A program made the position numbers and the translations under genes. The notes below the pieces were generated by a model. The model had not been told where the DNA came from. It saw only the letters and a list, made by a program, of their open reading frames with translations, and did no database searches. From the NCBI GenBank assembly GCA_964639525.1, contig CAZXDS010000189.1:1-6281 (forward strand): a DNA stretch of 6,281 nucleotides, in the 5' to 3' direction. Of the stretch, positions 6,016-6,281 are shown in pieces; the first letter of the stretch is position 1, and every line of letters starts with the position of its first letter. This stretch comes from CAZXDS01 sp964639525. Its GTDB lineage: Bacteria > Bacteroidota > Ignavibacteria > Ignavibacteriales > Melioribacteraceae.

Positions 6016-6281
6016 TAAAGAACTTCTTCTAAAATATAAAGTCTATCGGAAGGGCGAATAATTTCTTTTATCGGTATCGAAAAATTATCGCCTTTGTTTA
6101 CTTGATTAACTGATTTATTCTCCAACCGCAATTCCGTTACGTGCGTTTTTACTACACCTGTTGTCGGACCAGTAATTAAAATTTCATCACCGATTTTAAG
6201 TGATTTTGTCTCTAATTTAAACTCTGCAACGTTTAATTTTTTAAAATAATTTACACCTTTGCCGACAAACACTTTCCGTTT
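6015..6281 (-). CDS. U32-peptidase-family protein, C-terminal part (cut by the window edge)
   Basis: Only the last 88 residues are present; the frame is open to the window end (KRKVFVGKGVNYF...), so the GTG at 6272 is internal and not a start. The segment matches the C-terminal beta-barrel of U32 proteins: a VAEFKLETKSLKIGDEI stretch, ITGPTTGVV, an ELRLENK strand, then a KGDNFSIPI-IRPSDRLYIL ending. U32 proteins include collagenase-like peptidases and the Fe-S RNA hydroxylation proteins TrhP and RlhA; the C-terminal barrel alone cannot tell which this is. The overlapping ferredoxin gene favours a redox (TrhP-like) role over proteolysis, as inference. Confidence 0.75.
   Translation of the reverse strand, partial: KRKVFVGKGVNYFKKLNVAEFKLETKSLKIGDEILITGPTTGVVKTHVTELRLENKSVNQVNKGDNFSIPIKEIIRPSDRLYILEEVL

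Noticed and set aside
5752..6018. 88-codon plus-strand ORF downstream of ygeW
   Set aside because: It starts inside the 90-bp palindrome (its ICLIRVIRV residues are a translation of the repeat) and otherwise runs antisense to the ferredoxin gene, whose four cysteines show it to be the real gene.
6270..6272. GTG as the start of a complete 85-residue protein on the minus strand
   Set aside because: The frame stays open to the window edge and the sequence matches the C-terminal domain of U32 proteins, so this is a truncated gene, not a small one.

Overview
The window is AT-rich bacterial DNA carrying a four-gene plus-strand catabolic operon (positions 49-5693), an apparent small mobile cassette inserted into that operon, and the end of a convergent minus-strand gene pair (5788-6281). 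Most of the larger genes have clear GGAG/GAGG ribosome binding sites. Gene content (SsnA, YgeY, YgeW, a fold-type II PLP enzyme, a U32 protein with a one-cluster ferredoxin, a GxxExxY protein) fits an anaerobic or facultative low-GC bacterium, perhaps of the Bacteroidota/Ignavibacteria side or a Firmicute. I cannot fix the phylum from this sequence.

Operon: a 487-residue PLP-dependent enzyme (49-1512), an SsnA-type amidohydrolase (1628-2977), a YgeY-type M20 metallohydrolase (3005-4189) and a YgeW-type 'knotted' carbamoyltransferase (4683-5693). SsnA, YgeY and YgeW belong to the E. coli ygeW-ygeX-ygeY-hyuA / ygfK-ssnA-xdhD group, which has been linked genetically to anaerobic purine and uric acid breakdown. 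Together they would open and trim ureido/amide intermediates and pass a carbamoyl group to phosphate. The PLP enzyme stands where YgeX (2,3-diaminopropionate ammonia-lyase) would be expected, but does not look like YgeX; it may replace it.

Inserted element: between ygeY and ygeW lies a 467-bp unit (4189-4655). Its imperfect inverted-repeat ends enclose, and partly encode, a 137-residue GxxExxY protein with a PD-(D/E)XK-like D...ELK signature. Removing it would leave about 27 nt between ygeY and ygeW, a normal operon gap. A second, gene-less 90-bp palindrome with the same ends (5699-5788) sits between ygeW and the convergent ferredoxin gene. All three element ends facing an upstream gene continue that gene's reading frame into TAG at or just after its stop. 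The arms are built from degenerate 9-10 nt units ending in GAT(T). I regard this pair, a nuclease-like gene cassette and a MITE-like empty relative, as the most interesting signal here.

Right end, minus strand: the C-terminal 88 codons of a U32-peptidase-family protein (6015-6281, cut by the window edge) overlap the start of a 75-residue [4Fe-4S] ferredoxin (5788-6015) through TAATG. This suggests coupled translation and a shared redox role, possibly in RNA hydroxylation. No rRNA, tRNA or CRISPR was seen, and no gene-free stretch exceeds 300 bases.
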